A stretch of 64,000 nt of DNA, from assembly GCF_019320115.1 (NCBI RefSeq), contig NC_089591.1:20438502-20502501 (forward strand), given 5' to 3'. Numbering within the stretch: position 1 is the first letter of the stretch; every line of letters begins with the position of its first letter. The notes below the pieces were generated by a model. It was not told the origin of the DNA, ran no database searches, and saw only the letters and a list, made by a program, of their open reading frames with translations. Shown piece by piece: positions 33,293-46,817 of the stretch. Made by a program: the position numbers and the translations under genes. The stretch comes from Miscanthus floridulus (lineage: Eukaryota > Streptophyta > Magnoliopsida > Poales > Poaceae).

Positions 33293-35156
33293 ACTAACAT
33301 CACTAAGAGTAACTACCATTGAAAAGATCAATTGTCAAATAAAAAACTCAAGCAAGAACTCCCCCTGACTTAGAAAACCACTGCCACTGACAATCAACTA
33401 TCAAATCATCTGCCCTCTGACAAGACAACCACTAGCAATAAGAACCACTATCAGCTGACACTCGTGAGGCCTGGCCTCAATCCATACTCATGGGCTTGGC
33501 CCTGAGTTGTCTATCACTACCCACTACCAAGCAAACGCACTGCCTAAACTCGCTGCATGGAAGGAATAGAAGGATGTATATAAGCATTATATATTCTAGG
33601 GATAAGCAACTTCCTATTGAAGCAAGCAATTGGGTAAGAAGTGGAGGAAATGCTTGCTACCTTAGAATGAGATGAACCCTGTGAAAAGATAAGTCACTGA
33701 ACATGATAGGGCACCACAGAGACTCAACAAGGGAACTGTAAAAAGGTAGGCCAAGGAATGCTCAGAACATAGTTGCTACAAGTGCTACGACAATTTGCCA
33801 AACACTAGGAGGGTGGTGGTGCTTACCTAGAGAGGAAATGCCACCGGCCAAGGAATCCGCCAAGCAGTGCATGAACACCAAGGAAGGTAGAATGGGGACG
33901 CTAGAACAACAGGAATCAACAGTGAGCCAGCCTAAAAAGTGTCCTGGTGGTGGTGGCAGCTGCCCTCATCGTCACGGCATAACGTGGGTGCAAAGGTGGC
34001 ATGAGCAGCCACGGTGGTGGTGCTATGTGTGGGCGTGCGGATGAGATGGGCGGAGCTAGTGATGATGCGGTGGCTAGAGAGGTGTTGTCACAGCAGCGAT
34101 TGGGGCTAGGAGACCATAGCGCTAATGTCGTGTCCTTGGGGAAATCACGGCATGGTGGTGCGAGTGTGGGTGCGCAGACATAGGCAGTCATGGTGATACA
34201 GGCGAGAGGTGGCCTAAGGCTGTGACAACATGTGGTGGCTGGTGTTGGCATAGCATAGATGTTTGAGGGCGGCACGATGTACGGATGTAGGAGAACACAG
34301 GCATGGGCGGTTGCCGAATGGAGAAGAGGTAGTACGGGCCCCACGTGTGAGTCAAAGTTTTGAAATAGATCGTGCGAGCACTGTTGCAACCAGATGCGCC
34401 TTTAGAGATGACATGACGCTACATCCTCAGAGTTAGGTCACATACAGAGAGCACTAGAAAGGCTCCCAAAGCGACCTGACGCGTCCATTTTCAAATGATC
34501 GGGCGCTGCGTGGAGTTCGGTCTTTTTGTGAGGAGCACCACTAAACGATCGGACGCAGCATCGAGTGCAAATTAGATGCGGATGTGACACTGTTCACGCA
34601 TCAATTGCCTTGAGCACTAAACGACTGGACACGGCAAGCTATGAGTTCGGTCCTACGTCTGGTCCTTGTTCTACAGTAGTTCCTCCTTCTTTCTTTGCGG
34701 CACTTTCTCCTGACCAAGTTCCAATCCAAATAAGAGCCAAATAACCACCCAATTGGAACTAGTATGAGAGACCTTGCTAAAACCCTCAATATTTTCAAAA
34801 TATCTTGTCTTTGGCTATAATTATTTTTAAGAAAATAGGCAACAAAAGGGGCATGGAGCAACATGTGGCCACACAATAGGGATTTTAACCATTAGAAGCT
34901 TCAAACGCTCTCCCTATTTATGAACGAACACAATGGATGCTCAAAAGATAACCGAAAAGAAATGACAAAGCAACACACATGCATATGCAGTGCAATACGA
35001 GAAAGGTAAAGCTAGTTGCTTATCAAGTTTGATCTAAGATTAAGCTTTTTCACATGCTTTACAACGGTTATCTTAACCATGTTTGACAAGACCTAAGTGC
35101 ACTACTAAACATTAAACATGTTTTATATTACAATGCAATGCAAGGGACAAACAAGC
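33293..35156 (-). other. Spacer between pol and second ORF of minus-strand Copia element
   Basis: No coding match. The middle (33.9-34.4 kb) is GC-rich with open frames on both strands that I treat as artefacts. The 34.43-34.65 kb part contains CGATCGGACGCAGC-like motifs that resemble motifs of Copia LTRs in this window. Confidence 0.5.
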
Positions 35157-38100
35157 TCAATTTTTTGTGAAGTTACTTAGGTCAAGCACATTGAGCTCAT
35201 TCCTCAACTGACAAAACCTAGCCTCATCTAGTGGTTTTGTGAAGATATCCGCCAATTGATCCTTGGTCCTTACACCTTCTAGTGATATATCATTTTTAGC
35301 AACATGATCTCTAAGAAAGTGATGATGGATATCTATGTGCTTGGTGCCAGAGTGTTGAACCGGGTTATTAGCAAGTTTTACCGTGCTCTCATTGTCACAC
35401 AAAAGAGATACCTTTTCTAGAACTACACCATAGATCTAGAAGAGTTTGCTTCATGTAAAGAATTTGTGCACAACAAGCACCTGCAGCAATGCAGTCCTAC
35501 CTCGGTGGTGGACAAGGAAACACTATTTTGCTTCTTAGAGGTCCAAAACACTAGTGATCTACCAAGCAAGTGGCACCCTCCGGATGTGCTTTTTCTATCA
35601 ATTTTGCAACCGGCATAATCCAAATTCGAAATAGCCAACTAGTTGGAATCTAGTTCCTTTGGGATACCAAAGACCAATGCTTGGTGTGTGTTTAAGGTAC
35701 CTAGGGATTCTCTTAATGGCAACTAAGTGATCTTCCTTAGGACTAGCTTGAAATCTAGCACACATACACAGCACTAAACTATGATATTCAGGATCTAGAT
35801 GCTGGTCAAATATAACAAGCTACCAATCATAGAGCAGGTAGAGAGTTTGATCAACCAATTTACCTCCCTCATCTAGGTCGAGATGTCCATTAGATGGCAT
35901 TAGTGTCTTGATTGGCTTACATTCATCCATTTTAAACCTCTTGAGAAGATCCTTGATATACTTTTCTTAAGAGATGAAAATCCCTTCTCTCATTTGCTTG
36001 ACTTGAAAACCAAGAAAGAATTTAAGCTCTCCAATCATAGACATCTCAAACTCCTTCGACATTAATTCACCAAATTCTTTGCAATAATCTTCATTTGATG
36101 AGCCAAATATGATATCATCAACATATACTTGACAAATGAAGATCTCTCCATCAAGCTTCTTGGTGAATAGTGTGGTGTTGACCTTCTCAATGGTGAACCC
36201 TTCTCAATGAGGAAATCCCGAAGATGCTCATACCAAGCTCTTAGGGGCTTGCTTTAGCCATATAGTGCCTTGGACAACCTATAAACATGATTAGGATATC
36301 TAGGGTCTTTGAACCTAGGAGGTTGATCAACATAGACTAGTTCATTTATGAAGCCATTTAAAAATGCACTTTTAACATCCATTTGATATAATTTCATTTC
36401 ATTGTGAGATGCATATGCAAGAAGGATACGGATGGCTTCAAGTCTTGCAATCGGTGCAAAGGTCTCTCCAAAATCCAACCCTTCAATTTGAGAGAACCCC
36501 TTTTGCAACTAGCCTTGCCTTGTTCCTCATAGTGATGCCTTGATCATCTTGCTTGTTGTGGAACACCCACTTTGTTCCAATGACTCTTGCATCTTGTGGT
36601 CACTCTTCAAGTGTCCAAGCTTCATTGTGGGTGAAGTTGTTAAATTCTTCATGCATGGCATTTAGTCCAATCTAGATCTTGAAGAGCTTCTTCTACATTC
36701 TTAGGCTCAATGCAAGAAACAAATGAGTGATGTTCAATAAAGGCAGCAAGTTTTTGAGATCGAATCATTACACCCTTTGAAGGACTCCCTATGATGAGAT
36801 CTTGTGGATGTGCTTGAGGTATAGGAGAATTTCTTCTATCAGCCACTTGAGGTGGAGGTTGTGGAGCATCAACATCTTGAACTTGTGCCACCATTTGGTC
36901 ATGACTAGACAGGAGTATCTTCATTTTCATCATCTCCCATCTTTATCATCATCTTGTGGCACATTTGATGAAGAGGGTGGATCAATCACTTGTACATCAT
37001 CTTCATCATCTTTGGGCTTGATGTCTCCAACTTGGAATGTTCTTCATGGCCTCCCTCAATGGTTCATCACCTACATCATCAAGATTCTCATGTGCTCCTT
37101 GGGAGCCATTAGATTCATTAAATTTCACATCATATGTTTCTTCAACCAAGCCAGTGGCATGATTGAATACTCGATATGCTTTGGACTTTGATGAGTAACC
37201 AACAAGAAAACCAATATCACAACAGTCTTTAGAACTTCCCTAGGTGTTGCCGCTTCTTGTAGATGTAGCATTTTCAACCAAACACCTAGAAGAATGAGAT
37301 GTCCAGCTTCTTCCCATTGAGAAACTCATAAGGTGTCTTGCTAAGAAACTTTTGAAGAAATAGGCTGTTGGATACATAGCATGCGGTGTTGATAGCTTTC
37401 AGCCCATAAATCTTGTAGTGTGTTGTACTCATCAAGCATTATTCTTGCAAGGGTGATTAGTGTCTAGTTCTTTCTCTCTACTACACTATTTTGTTGAGGA
37501 GTGTAGGTTGCGGAGACCTCATGCTTGATCTCAACTTCATCACAATATGCTTCAATGTTTGTGCTGTCAAATTCTTTCCCTGTTGTCACTTCTTATCTTT
37601 TTGAGCTTCACTTCAAATTCATTTTGTGCTCTCTTGGCAAACTTCTTGAAGCATGCGGCCACTTCAGGTCTTGTCATGAAGGAAGACCACCCAAGTGTAT
37701 CTAGAGTAGTCATCAACTATCAGCAGGACAATAGAGATTGTCTCCCAAACTCTTGTAAGTTGTTGGCCCAAATAGATCCATGTGGAGAAGCTCTAGCACT
37801 CTTGTTGTTGAATATAAGCTTTGGTTGGATGAGTGTTTGCAACTTGCTTACCTGGCTTGACTCAAATTTCACATCCTTCAAACCTCTCACCAACTCATTT
37901 TTCATTAACTTCTTGAGTGAGCTAATGCCAACATGTGCAAGTCTTCTATGCCAAAGTCACCCCAAGTGATGTTTTGGTGAATAAGCATGTCTTCCTAGTT
38001 TGCATCTTTGGAGGTAAAATCCACTAGATATAGGTTGTTGTATATAAAGCCCTTGAATATGACATGATCATCATCTTTCTTTGACTCAACCACTTCCTTC

Positions 38101-38482
38101 TCGTTGAACAAACATTGAAAGCCAAGATCACACTAATTGACTAACAGATAATAAGTTGAAGCTCAATGAAGCAGCATATAGAGCATTTGATATTGAGTGA
38201 TCATTTGATATTGCAACTTTGCCCAATCCTTGTACTTTGCCATTTGAATTGTCATCAAAAGTAATCCTTTCTTTGCATCTACTTCTTCATCTAGTGAGGT
38301 GAACATACGAGGATCACTGATCATATGTTGAGTGCAACCACTATCAATAACCCAATGACTTCCACCAGTCTTGTAGTTCACCTACACACACAAGAGATCA
38401 AGCTTGTTGTTTAGGGGACCCAAACTTGGTGAGGGCCCTTGACTTTCTCAACTAGTGACTTAGCAACCCAAATTTGCTTATG
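35157..38482 (-). pseudogene. Copia gag end and pol (PR-INT-RT-RH), decayed
   Basis: Protease: HWVIDSGCTQHMISD near 38350, with the DSG active site intact. Integrase: RRLAHVGISSLKKLMKNELV and IRSDN around 37.5-37.9 kb, with several stops and frame changes. Reverse transcriptase: [20 protein letters not shown] and [20 protein letters not shown] (36254-36508) and QVYVDDIIFGSSN (~36110), with the YVDD catalytic motif intact. RNase H: RKSTSGGCHLLG (~35600) and CDNESTVKLANNPVQH through IFTKPLDEARFCQL (35157-35402). The enzymes copy element RNA to DNA and insert it. Stops in every domain mean no full polyprotein can be made. The gag end (QIWVAKSLVEKVKGPSPSLG) is interrupted at 38483 by another element. 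Confidence 0.88.
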
Positions 38483-39843
38483 TAACACCATAGTGTTAAG
38501 CATTGCATTTGGCATTTGCATTTCATGAGTACAAGCATCATCCAAGCATTCATGAGCATGAGCATATGAAGTTTCATTTCATTTACCTTCTCTTATCACA
38601 TGTGATGTTGCTCATATACTTAATTATGCTTGTGATCATATGTGACCAATGCATGAGATGGTTGTGAGGTCAACAAAATACCTTAGACACATCGTAGAAT
38701 GATATTTGGAATAATGTTTGTATTCATGACTTAAGCCAATTTTTCTTCTAAGTGTTGGTTTACTTGGTAATGCCATTTTCATGATGCTAGTTTGACCAAA
38801 GTTGAACAGTACCTTAGAGAGCTTGCATGGCTATGTGACCTAAATAAAAGTTGTAGTTCTTAGTCATGGGTAACAAACTTCATTTAAGGGTCATGACCTA
38901 ATTCAGTGCCTAACTTAGTCAAAAAGAGCTCACAAGTTTCAACTGAATGTTGTTTGTAACTTAGAAAATTTTGCTAAGTCCTAAACTAGTTTACAGTTTC
39001 AAGTAGCACACTTTGGAGCAAGGTAGTTTGAAAACCAGTTCAAATTAGACCATGATCATTAAAGAAAAGTTGTAGTACTCACATAGCTCTAAAATTTCTA
39101 TGAACGAAGTTTTTGCTAAATCACCATGGATTAGGAGATTTAGGAGCTCAAAGTAGCAGTAGGTCAGATGGACTGAATCGACACTTAGCTGATTTGAATC
39201 GGTCGGCATCAGTGGCTGACCACGCCATGCTGCGTCCGCCAGTGTGGTGGCCGTCCGCTAGTGATGGCCCCACCAATCAGGCCAGCATGGGTAGATAAGG
39301 GCGCCGCTCCCTGCCAGCTCACTCTCATGTGCTCACTCACCTCGCTCTGCCTCTCTCACCCTTGCCACGCCCGAGCGAAACCTATAGCGCCACCATCATC
39401 ACTGCTGAGCTTCGTATGTGCGTGCATGCCACCATCATCGCGCCATTATTCGATAGCTCGCGCACATAGCCCCACCATGCCTCACTCCACCTTGCTGACC
39501 CTCTAGCATCACCATTCAAGCCCAGGTATAGCTATAGTTCAAGTTCATCATCACCGCGCCATCGATAGAGCACCACCGAGCTCACACTCATCGTGGCCAT
39601 GCTCCATTGAGCCATCTCGCTCATGCTTTTCTTGCGTTAGGGTTAGCCTAGGGTCACATCTAGCTCACACCATTGGCCGTCGAGCCAACATCGGCACACC
39701 AGCACCGGAACATGGCTGCTCACCACCGTGCTCTCACCGTCGCTCCACCTTGACCAAATCCATGCCGTAGAGCTTTGCTAGGGTTTGTAGATTCCATAGC
39801 CATGCTCGCCTAGCCATGCCATCACCAGGGATGGCCGGAGCAC
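38483..39843 (+). repeat. Gypsy LTR fragment (5' portion)
   Basis: Begins TGTAACACCATAGTG, the start type of Tekay-like LTRs, directly at the break in the Copia gag region. A GC-rich core like that of the first LTR follows (39.1-39.8 kb). It ends where the plus-strand Copia LTR begins. Most likely this is one end of a gypsy LTR (solo or part of a full element) that inserted in the minus-strand Copia element and was itself interrupted; the rest would lie beyond 64000. Confidence 0.65.
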
Positions 39844-40349
39844 CTAAAAGATCTAGTTTGGTTTTGGTAAATTGATGAAACCCTAAGTGCTAACCTAGTT
39901 TATCAAAGTGATTATGAGATAGGTAGCACTACTCTAAGTGGTGAAGCAAATATCATGACATGATGATGAAAATTCCATGGTGATGATCGAGTGCTTGGAC
40001 TTGGAAAAGGAGAAAGAAAAACAAAAGGCTCAAGGCAAAGGTATAAATGGTAGGAGCCATTTTGTTTCAGTAATCAAGACATTCAGCAAGTGTGATCACA
40101 TCTAGGTTCGATAGCCCGTACTATTAAGAGGGGTGAAACTCGTATTGAAATGCAGTTATCAAAGTGCCACTAGATGCTCTAACTCATTGCATTTGCATTT
40201 AGGATCTAGTGGAGTGCTAACACCCTTGAAAATGTTTGTGAAAATATGCTAACACATGTGCACAAGGTGATACACTTGGTGGTTGGCACATTTGATCAAG
40301 GGTGAAGAAGATAGAGATGAAAAGGAGTTAGTCGCGCTGGTCATAGAGT

Positions 40350-40800
40350 GACCAGACGTGTCTAGTATGGCGACTAGACACGTCTGGATGTGGCTTGGTA
40401 CTGAAGTACAGAAAGCGACCGAACATGTCCGGTCGCCACACTAGACGCGTCGTGTGAATTAGCGAAGTCGATGTTTAGTGTAACAGTTGATCGGATGCTG
40501 GGAGCATCCAGTCCGGAGTGACCGAACATGTCCGGTCTTACCTGGGTGCTTACTGGACTCGATCGAACGCTGAGGCTCAGTGTTCGGATCATTTTCTAAT
40601 GGTGCGTCTAGTCGGCCCTGGGTGCTCTCTAGACTCGATCAGATGCTGCAGCTCAGCATCTAGTCATTTCTAACTAAGCGTCTGGTCACTGGTGAATGTG
40701 TGGCAGCAATGGTTACTTCAGTTTGAAATTGGACATGTGGCGGTTAGGGAGCGGCTGGACATGTCCGGTCGACCTACCGGACACGTCCGGTATACACGAC
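40350..40800 (+). repeat. Near-palindromic ACCGGACRYGTCCGGT-type motif cluster in LTR U3
   Basis: Copies at 40351, 40372, 40415, 40520, 40754 and 40776, for example CGACCGAACATGTCCGGTCG and ACCGGACACGTCCGGT. All lie upstream of the TATA box, so they are candidate protein-binding or structure-forming sites. Confidence 0.75.
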
Positions 40801-40888
40801 TGGTGCGTTCGGTGCACACGAGCTGCGCATTCGGTCGATGCGCAGTCAGCCTAATAATTGAGCCAACGGCTCTATTGTTTGGGGGTGT

Positions 40889-40899
40889 CTATAAATACC
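40889..40899 (+). promoter_or_regulatory. TATA box of plus-strand Copia LTR
   Basis: CTATAAATACC about 90 bases downstream of the palindromic motif cluster, followed by a C/T-rich leader. Confidence 0.65.
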
Positions 40900-43800
40900 A
40901 TTTGGCCGGCTCAAGCTCACTCTCTTGGCCATTTGCATTGACATAGCAACCTTGTGAACTTAGCCAAAGCCCTCCCACTCATCTCTATCATAGATTCAAC
41001 ATCTTTGTGAGATTGAGAGTGAATCCAAGTGCTTTGCTTGAGTGTTTGTGTCTAGAGGCACTTGGTGTTCAGTGTTTCGCTGCGGGATTGTGGTAAAACC
41101 TCCTAAATTATAGGGTCCCACATGCACCTATCATTGTCCAATGACCTCTGATGACTATGCATATGTTCCCGATAACTTAAGAAGCCAGTCGGGTGTCCTC
41201 GGGAAACCTGAATCATCCACGATTTCTTTCGAGTAGGATCCATCACAGAGTCATTGAAGTATTACAACAGTTTATTCATTAATATACATCAGAGTAAAAT
41301 AGCAGAAGTCTTACAATAACTTAGTTACAAAACAGTTGTTTCACAAACTAATTACAATTATTATTACAAACCATAGTAGTGGAGTAGCTTAGTAACATAA
41401 GACAAAACACACAATAAATTGCCCTACCCAAGGGCCACACATTTACTTGTCATCTTCGATTTGAAAAACCGTCATGCAGCACGGTCTAAACCTAGACCTG
41501 CACATGAGGCTCACCCACAACAAGGGTTTAACGAACATTGACTACAAAAGTACTCAACAAGACTTAACTGAAGTAACAATAGATAAGACTCAGGAATGCA
41601 GGCTCGAGGATTCAAGGTAAGGCTTTAGCAAGAATCAAAGTTCTTTTGCATAAAAGCTCTCTAACAAGATTCTTTCTTTCAACATATAACTCTCATCAAG
41701 ATCATATATGAATCTGCCATGATCCGTGTTGAGATCATGAACTTCATATCAAACCCTTTCTCAAATCTTCCTCAAGTTTCATTTATTAACTACGAAGATG
41801 AACAGTGAGTTGAGTCTCCATAACCGAGGAGCAACGACGATTCAAACCGATTATAACCCAGCTAGGGATTCCCAACCACATGGCATATGCAGGTCCCTGA
41901 CCTACATATACCAACCTACCCTCAGATCCTCTAAAACAAGAATGGGTCCCCGCCACTCGAGAATACAATACTCCACCAATCCAGCCCATTGCCACGTGGG
42001 TACACGCTACTCTCGCCATCTCTCCACTCCTAGTGCGCGAGTAGCCATTCTCATAATAGAATTGCCGAGTTAAGGCTTACTGAAGTATGTGGCTAGTACT
42101 ACAAAGTCTCACCTCATGCAATTCAACAATGGACGGTTCTTAATCAACACAGGTGGAAAGAACCCGCTCACAAGACATCCATGTCTTGTGGCTCTCATAC
42201 ACCGAGTCCGCCCGGTCTAGATTTATTACTCCACATGATTATACCTCATGATAGCATAAATAACCAATCATATCCAAAAATCCATTTATACCTCACAGCT
42301 GATCGGTAATCACCCGACTTTTATCTATCTAAGCATGGCTAAACATAACTAGACCTTCCCTAATTAGAACTGGTAACAAGGTTAACATGGAAAAACAAGG
42401 TTGGTAATGCATCAATTAGGTTTCCACTCAACTCCTAATCACTTACTACAGTATTTAAAAGCAAAACCGATATAAATTGGTAAAACACAAGGTAGGTTTA
42501 AATGCATCTAGGGCTTGCCTTGATTGTCGGAAAAGTCTGGTTCCGGAGATGTTCCACAGATATCAAACCCGACCTCAATAGGTGGATTAACTTCCTCAAC
42601 AACTTGGTTGACTACCACATTCTCACTTTTGTTCACTACACATAGTAATAATGCCATGTTTAAAATGATGTGAGATATAAAACATGATGCTTGACGATGG
42701 ATGTAAAAGTTAATAACTTGAATACAACTTTCCTTCGCTGGTATAGTTACAAGCCAAAAACTAACTAAACCTTTTTATAAACTCAAACACTACTTTAAAT
42801 GCCAAGGATCATTTTATGCTTATGACCCAAGGTCATCACTCAATCCCAAATTCAAACAAAACCTAAGTCATTAAGAGTTAATATTTGTTTTTATTAATTA
42901 AACAATTAATTCAAAATTATGAAATAAATCAACTTTTTCCAATAGAGCTCAAATTTTTTTGAAGGCTCATCACATTATAACTAAGTGTAAAAACAATTTT
43001 CAAAATTTTTAGATAATTATACAAGCCTAGAAAAATCATGAAAACCCATTTCCTAATTAATTTGAGCAATTTTTATCACATTCAAAATGCTACTGAAAAG
43101 TAACATTTAATATTTTTCCTAAAAAGTTTACATCTCAGAGAGGTCACACAAAAATTTTCATAATTTTTGGAGCTCTATTTAATTCTACACAAAATAAACA
43201 AATCATAGCACTATTTAATCATTTCTCCAAATAGAAAAAATCATTTTCAAATAAACGGTCACTGACATCGGGGTCCCACTCGTCAGTGAGAGTAGCACGA
43301 CGGTGAGCCTCTGATCGGTGTGTTCTCGCCAGCGGCGAGGTCTCCAGTGGTGGGACTCGAACCAACATGATCTCCTTAACATTGCGCACACACCGGTGGC
43401 ACAGGTTGAAGCTCTAGGTCACTAGAGCGACCTTGCCGGCGATGATGGCGGCTTAGCGGAGCACGGCCAACATGCGCCCAGCGATTTAGTACCTCATCGG
43501 TGAAACTAAGGTCGTCGGCAGTACTCAGCACCTCCTAACGGACTTAACCAAGCACTCAATTGAACTAACGACACACCACAATGCAGGTAGCGACGCGCAT
43601 AGCGGTATGGCAGAGCAAAACCCGCTAGTGTCCCGTGGTCTCATGGCTACGGCATAGTAGAGGTTAAGAAGACTGCACTGGCATGATTAGTGGCTCACCC
43701 CGAAGCTGAAGCGCTCGAAAACGATGGCTACGGCAAGTCAGGGCTAATTCGTCGACGTTGGAGACGATGGCGGCGGTGTGTACTCACGGTGAAGCTCTGT

Positions 43801-44727
43801 TCTAAGGAAAGCAACTAACCAAACGATCAATGATCAAGCTCATGAGCATCACGAGAGAATGAAGATCAAGAAACAGCAAAAGTTGAAGCAAGAATCCCAC
43901 CCGAACTCCCTGTCCACGGTGGAACTGATCTTGGCAGAGCCTTGTCGGGATTGGAGAAGACGGGTTACGCTAGGCAAACCAAAGGGAAAGAAGCTAGGCA
44001 AGTGGGTGATCTAGAGGCGCTAGGTGATGGCGATCATGGTGACATGCTCGGCTGAGACTGGGAGGGTGAGATGGTTTCGGCGCGAGCTCAACGGAGCAAG
44101 GCGGCACTGACGGGAAAAATAGAGGAAAGGAGGAAGAGCGACTAGAGAGCGCTCTAGACTTAATAGGTGAGCGAAGAGCGGCGGTGAGCGGTGCGCTTGA
44201 CGCGCCATGGCAGCACTAGACACATCGAAGCTAGAGGTGGCGCCTGCGGGCGCGTGTAGAAGCCAGTGGAAGCTCGCCGACGGTGAGGTGTCTGCCTGCT
44301 TGCACTGTTCCAACTATTTACCGAATTGCCACTCGCTTCATTTCTCAAATTACTCTCAAATTTGTATGGTAACTCAAAAATCTCCAAAAATAAAAGTTGT
44401 TCCAAATTCAAAGTTCTACAACTTTGCTTTAATAACCATACTCAAATTATGTCTACATTTTAAAATGTAAGTTTAAAATCAAAAGGGGACACTTTAAGAA
44501 TTTATCCCTTTTCAAATTACTTCAAAATTTACAAAACAACTTTGAAAACTCTAAAAACCAACTTTTACACAGTGACAAGCTCTACACTTTTCCTTATAAG
44601 CTCAACCCCAAAATGTGCTTAGATTTTGAATTAGGTTTTTCCAGGGTAGCATTATGTGTTGGAAATTAGGGTTTTCGGAATTCCAATTTAACACTAAGGT
44701 TATGAACTTGATTCATCACATACAAGT

Positions 44728-45561
44728 TGATGAGGACATCACTACTTTATCGCATACAAGCCAAGTAGAGGAGGAGGTCCAGCATGGGTGTCCAATTCAT
44801 CTTTTTCATGGTGGAAGCCCAGTCCAACTCAAGTTCGAGTCCGGTTCAGGCTTCAGGACCAGTCTGCCTTAAACTAGTCACCCAGGACGCATCCGGACTC
44901 CGTTTTCAACGATCCATATATGGTTGGAAAGCAAATTTGATAAGGAAGCCAATCCAAGTGGTTTCACATCAAAATACCTTTGGAATCAATAGGAATCGTC
45001 AAAACAAGTCAGCATCCAGAATCTACCTAGGGTGCTGCGACACCGTCTTTTGGTCCGTTGGACCGTGTATCGTGTTTGGGCCCATTAGGGGGTGCGTCCA
45101 GGGGGGTGATGCCCAAGACTCTATAAATAGCAGCTGTCGCTCTCCTTAGGGTTTGGGTTTTGTTTAGTACTTGATTTCCTCGTGAAACAGACATCGTTTT
45201 GCTGCAACTGTCTCCGCCAAGGCCGCTTGCTGTGAACCAGGGCCCCAGTTCTTGATCTTGTTCGCCTGTGGCGATTAGTCCTTTCGAATAAAGACTTGAA
45301 CTCCTTCTTGATTTCATAAGCCTCATATTTATTTGCAATTTTAGATTGCGTTGATCCCGTTCTTGCTTGTGTTCTCAATTCGCTTGTAGGAAAGCCTTCT
45401 TGGCGAGGTCAATCGCGTTCACGTGGTTGATAACCAACGGAGCAGTGGTGTAACGGTTGCGTGGGTCCGAATCAATCTTAGGTTCGAAGCCTAGATCATG
45501 AACATCGAGTCTCCACCAATCGACGCTATCATACCTTTTCGAAGATCGAGCCTAGTCTACA
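44728..45561 (+). repeat. 5' LTR of CRM-like element
   Basis: 834 bp, aligned to 48913-49746 with scattered substitutions. Contains the TATA box CTATAAATAG at 45121-45130 and a leader with AATAAAGACTTGAACTCC. It ends CCTAGTCTACA before the primer binding site. Confidence 0.92.
45121..45130 (+). promoter_or_regulatory. TATA box of CRM-like 5' LTR
   Basis: CTATAAATAG, preserved in the partner LTR at 49307-49316. Confidence 0.7.
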
Positions 45562-45580
45562 TCAAGTGGTATCAGAGACC
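45562..45580 (+). other. Primer binding site of CRM-like element
   Basis: TCAAGTGGTATCAGAGACC directly after the 5' LTR. TGGTATCAGAGC-type sequence matches the 3' end of initiator methionine tRNA. Confidence 0.8.
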
Positions 45581-46817
45581 TTGTTGCCCGTTAGGTATAA
45601 CTTTGTTTCCCCCTTTAGATTGTTACTGTTTTTGCATTACCTACAGTCCACAAAAAGCCAAAAAAATATACATCATCACATATTCCCTGTCCTATAGCCT
45701 CATTGTGCCATGCAAGTTCATCTTTGATTTGCATTGTTGAGTTTGTGCCCTAGGTCAAGTTCTTGTTGTTGGTTTTAGATCGTTTTTAGTCCAGTTTGTG
45801 TTTTCCCCTTTGTTTTTCATCATAATCTGTGAACACCTTCAAGTATTGCTGTGATTCCTTTGTATTCATCAAACCCTAGTCCATGCCATCTTATTTGTTA
45901 CACTTGTCTTCACTGTTTTCATCAAATCCCTTGCCGTCGTGACCAATTTTGCGCATATTGTTCCCGTTTTGTCCTCTAATTCGGTGTCCATTCTTAAAAC
46001 TGGTCTAGTTTTCGCATACGAACTCGAATTTCAACGTTCCATATATCAAAATCAATCAGAAAAAAAATTGGATCCGTCCATCCCCCTACTTTATTGAGGT
46101 CAGAGATTTTGATTTTGGTTAAAAAGTGGTCACAAGATCCTCTTTTTGTGGTCACAAGGTCTTTGTCGATTTCGAGCACGTCTTCTGAAAAATCCACAGG
46201 CCACTGTCTTTCACTTGTTTAAGCTCATATTTTCTGTGGTTACTTCTTTTGTGCTCCTAAGTGAAGAAAAAATATCAAAAAAATTAAAAAGAAAAAGTCA
46301 AAGAATCCCAAAAAAACAACGGCAGCCCAAAAATAGAGAAAAAAGAGAGGGTACAAAAGTGGAACAATATCTAGAGGAGCACATAGAGAGCGCCATTTGA
46401 GCTGTGTTTGCGTGTGCTGATTTCTACCTTGTTCCTAATCATATTCTTGCTATTCACATCACTTGATACATCTGGTACTTGGAACATGAGTAGGTCCAGC
46501 AACTAAGACAAGTACTTGGGATACTTATTCAGCTTTGCTATTCAGTTGCGAATTTTGTTATTCCTTTGCTACTATATTGTGCCTGTCCAAGCTCCACTTT
46601 CTTCTAACCAAGTACAGGTTCGCCTTGCAACTATTACACTCAAGCTACAATGGTATCACTAGTCACCGACCGATTGCACCGCCTGTTGCTTTGGTAAGAA
46701 CACTTGTAAGACCATGGTAAGACGCTTGAGAGTTGAGTGCCTTATTTTTCCTTGTCCACAACCTAAGTAGTTGGTAGGGATAATACTATTTGTGTTGTCT
46801 TTTTCTTTCTACTAACC
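45581..46817 (+). other. Untranslated leader of CRM-like element
   Basis: Between the primer binding site and the presumed gag start. Short frames only; no feature recognised. Confidence 0.5.

Larger units (their letters stand above)
28777..38482 (-). mobile_element. SIRE/Maximus-like Copia element, minus strand, 5' part missing
   Basis: Minus-strand order from high to low coordinates: end of gag and protease (38482-38163), integrase, reverse transcriptase, RNase H (ends 35157), a long spacer, a large second ORF (33292-30792), purine tract, 3' LTR (30361-28777). Protease-integrase-RT-RNase H order identifies Ty1/copia; the long downstream ORF and the TGAAAG-type LTR identify the SIRE/Maximus lineage. 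Gag is cut at 38482/38483, where a gypsy LTR begins. The coding regions carry many stops and frame changes, so it is an old copy. Confidence 0.85.
39844..41088 (+). repeat. 5' LTR of plus-strand Copia element, left part
   Basis: Starts CTAAAAGATCTAGTTTGG (a TGAAAGGATC-like start) and contains U3 repeats of a near-palindromic GACCGGACACGTCCGG-type motif, a TATA box (CTATAAATACC at 40889) and the leader CACTTGGTGTTC. Cut at 41088 by the Tekay-like insertion. Confidence 0.8.

Noticed and set aside
33916..34389. 157-codon minus-strand frame in Copia spacer
   Set aside because: Low-complexity composition (Pro/Thr/Ala/His rich), matching GC-rich sequence open in several phases; no homology recognised.
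41798..42073. 91-codon frame, conserved at 56366-56635
   Set aside because: The two are the same place in the two LTRs of one element, so similarity reflects LTR duplication; antisense to the element and without a domain.
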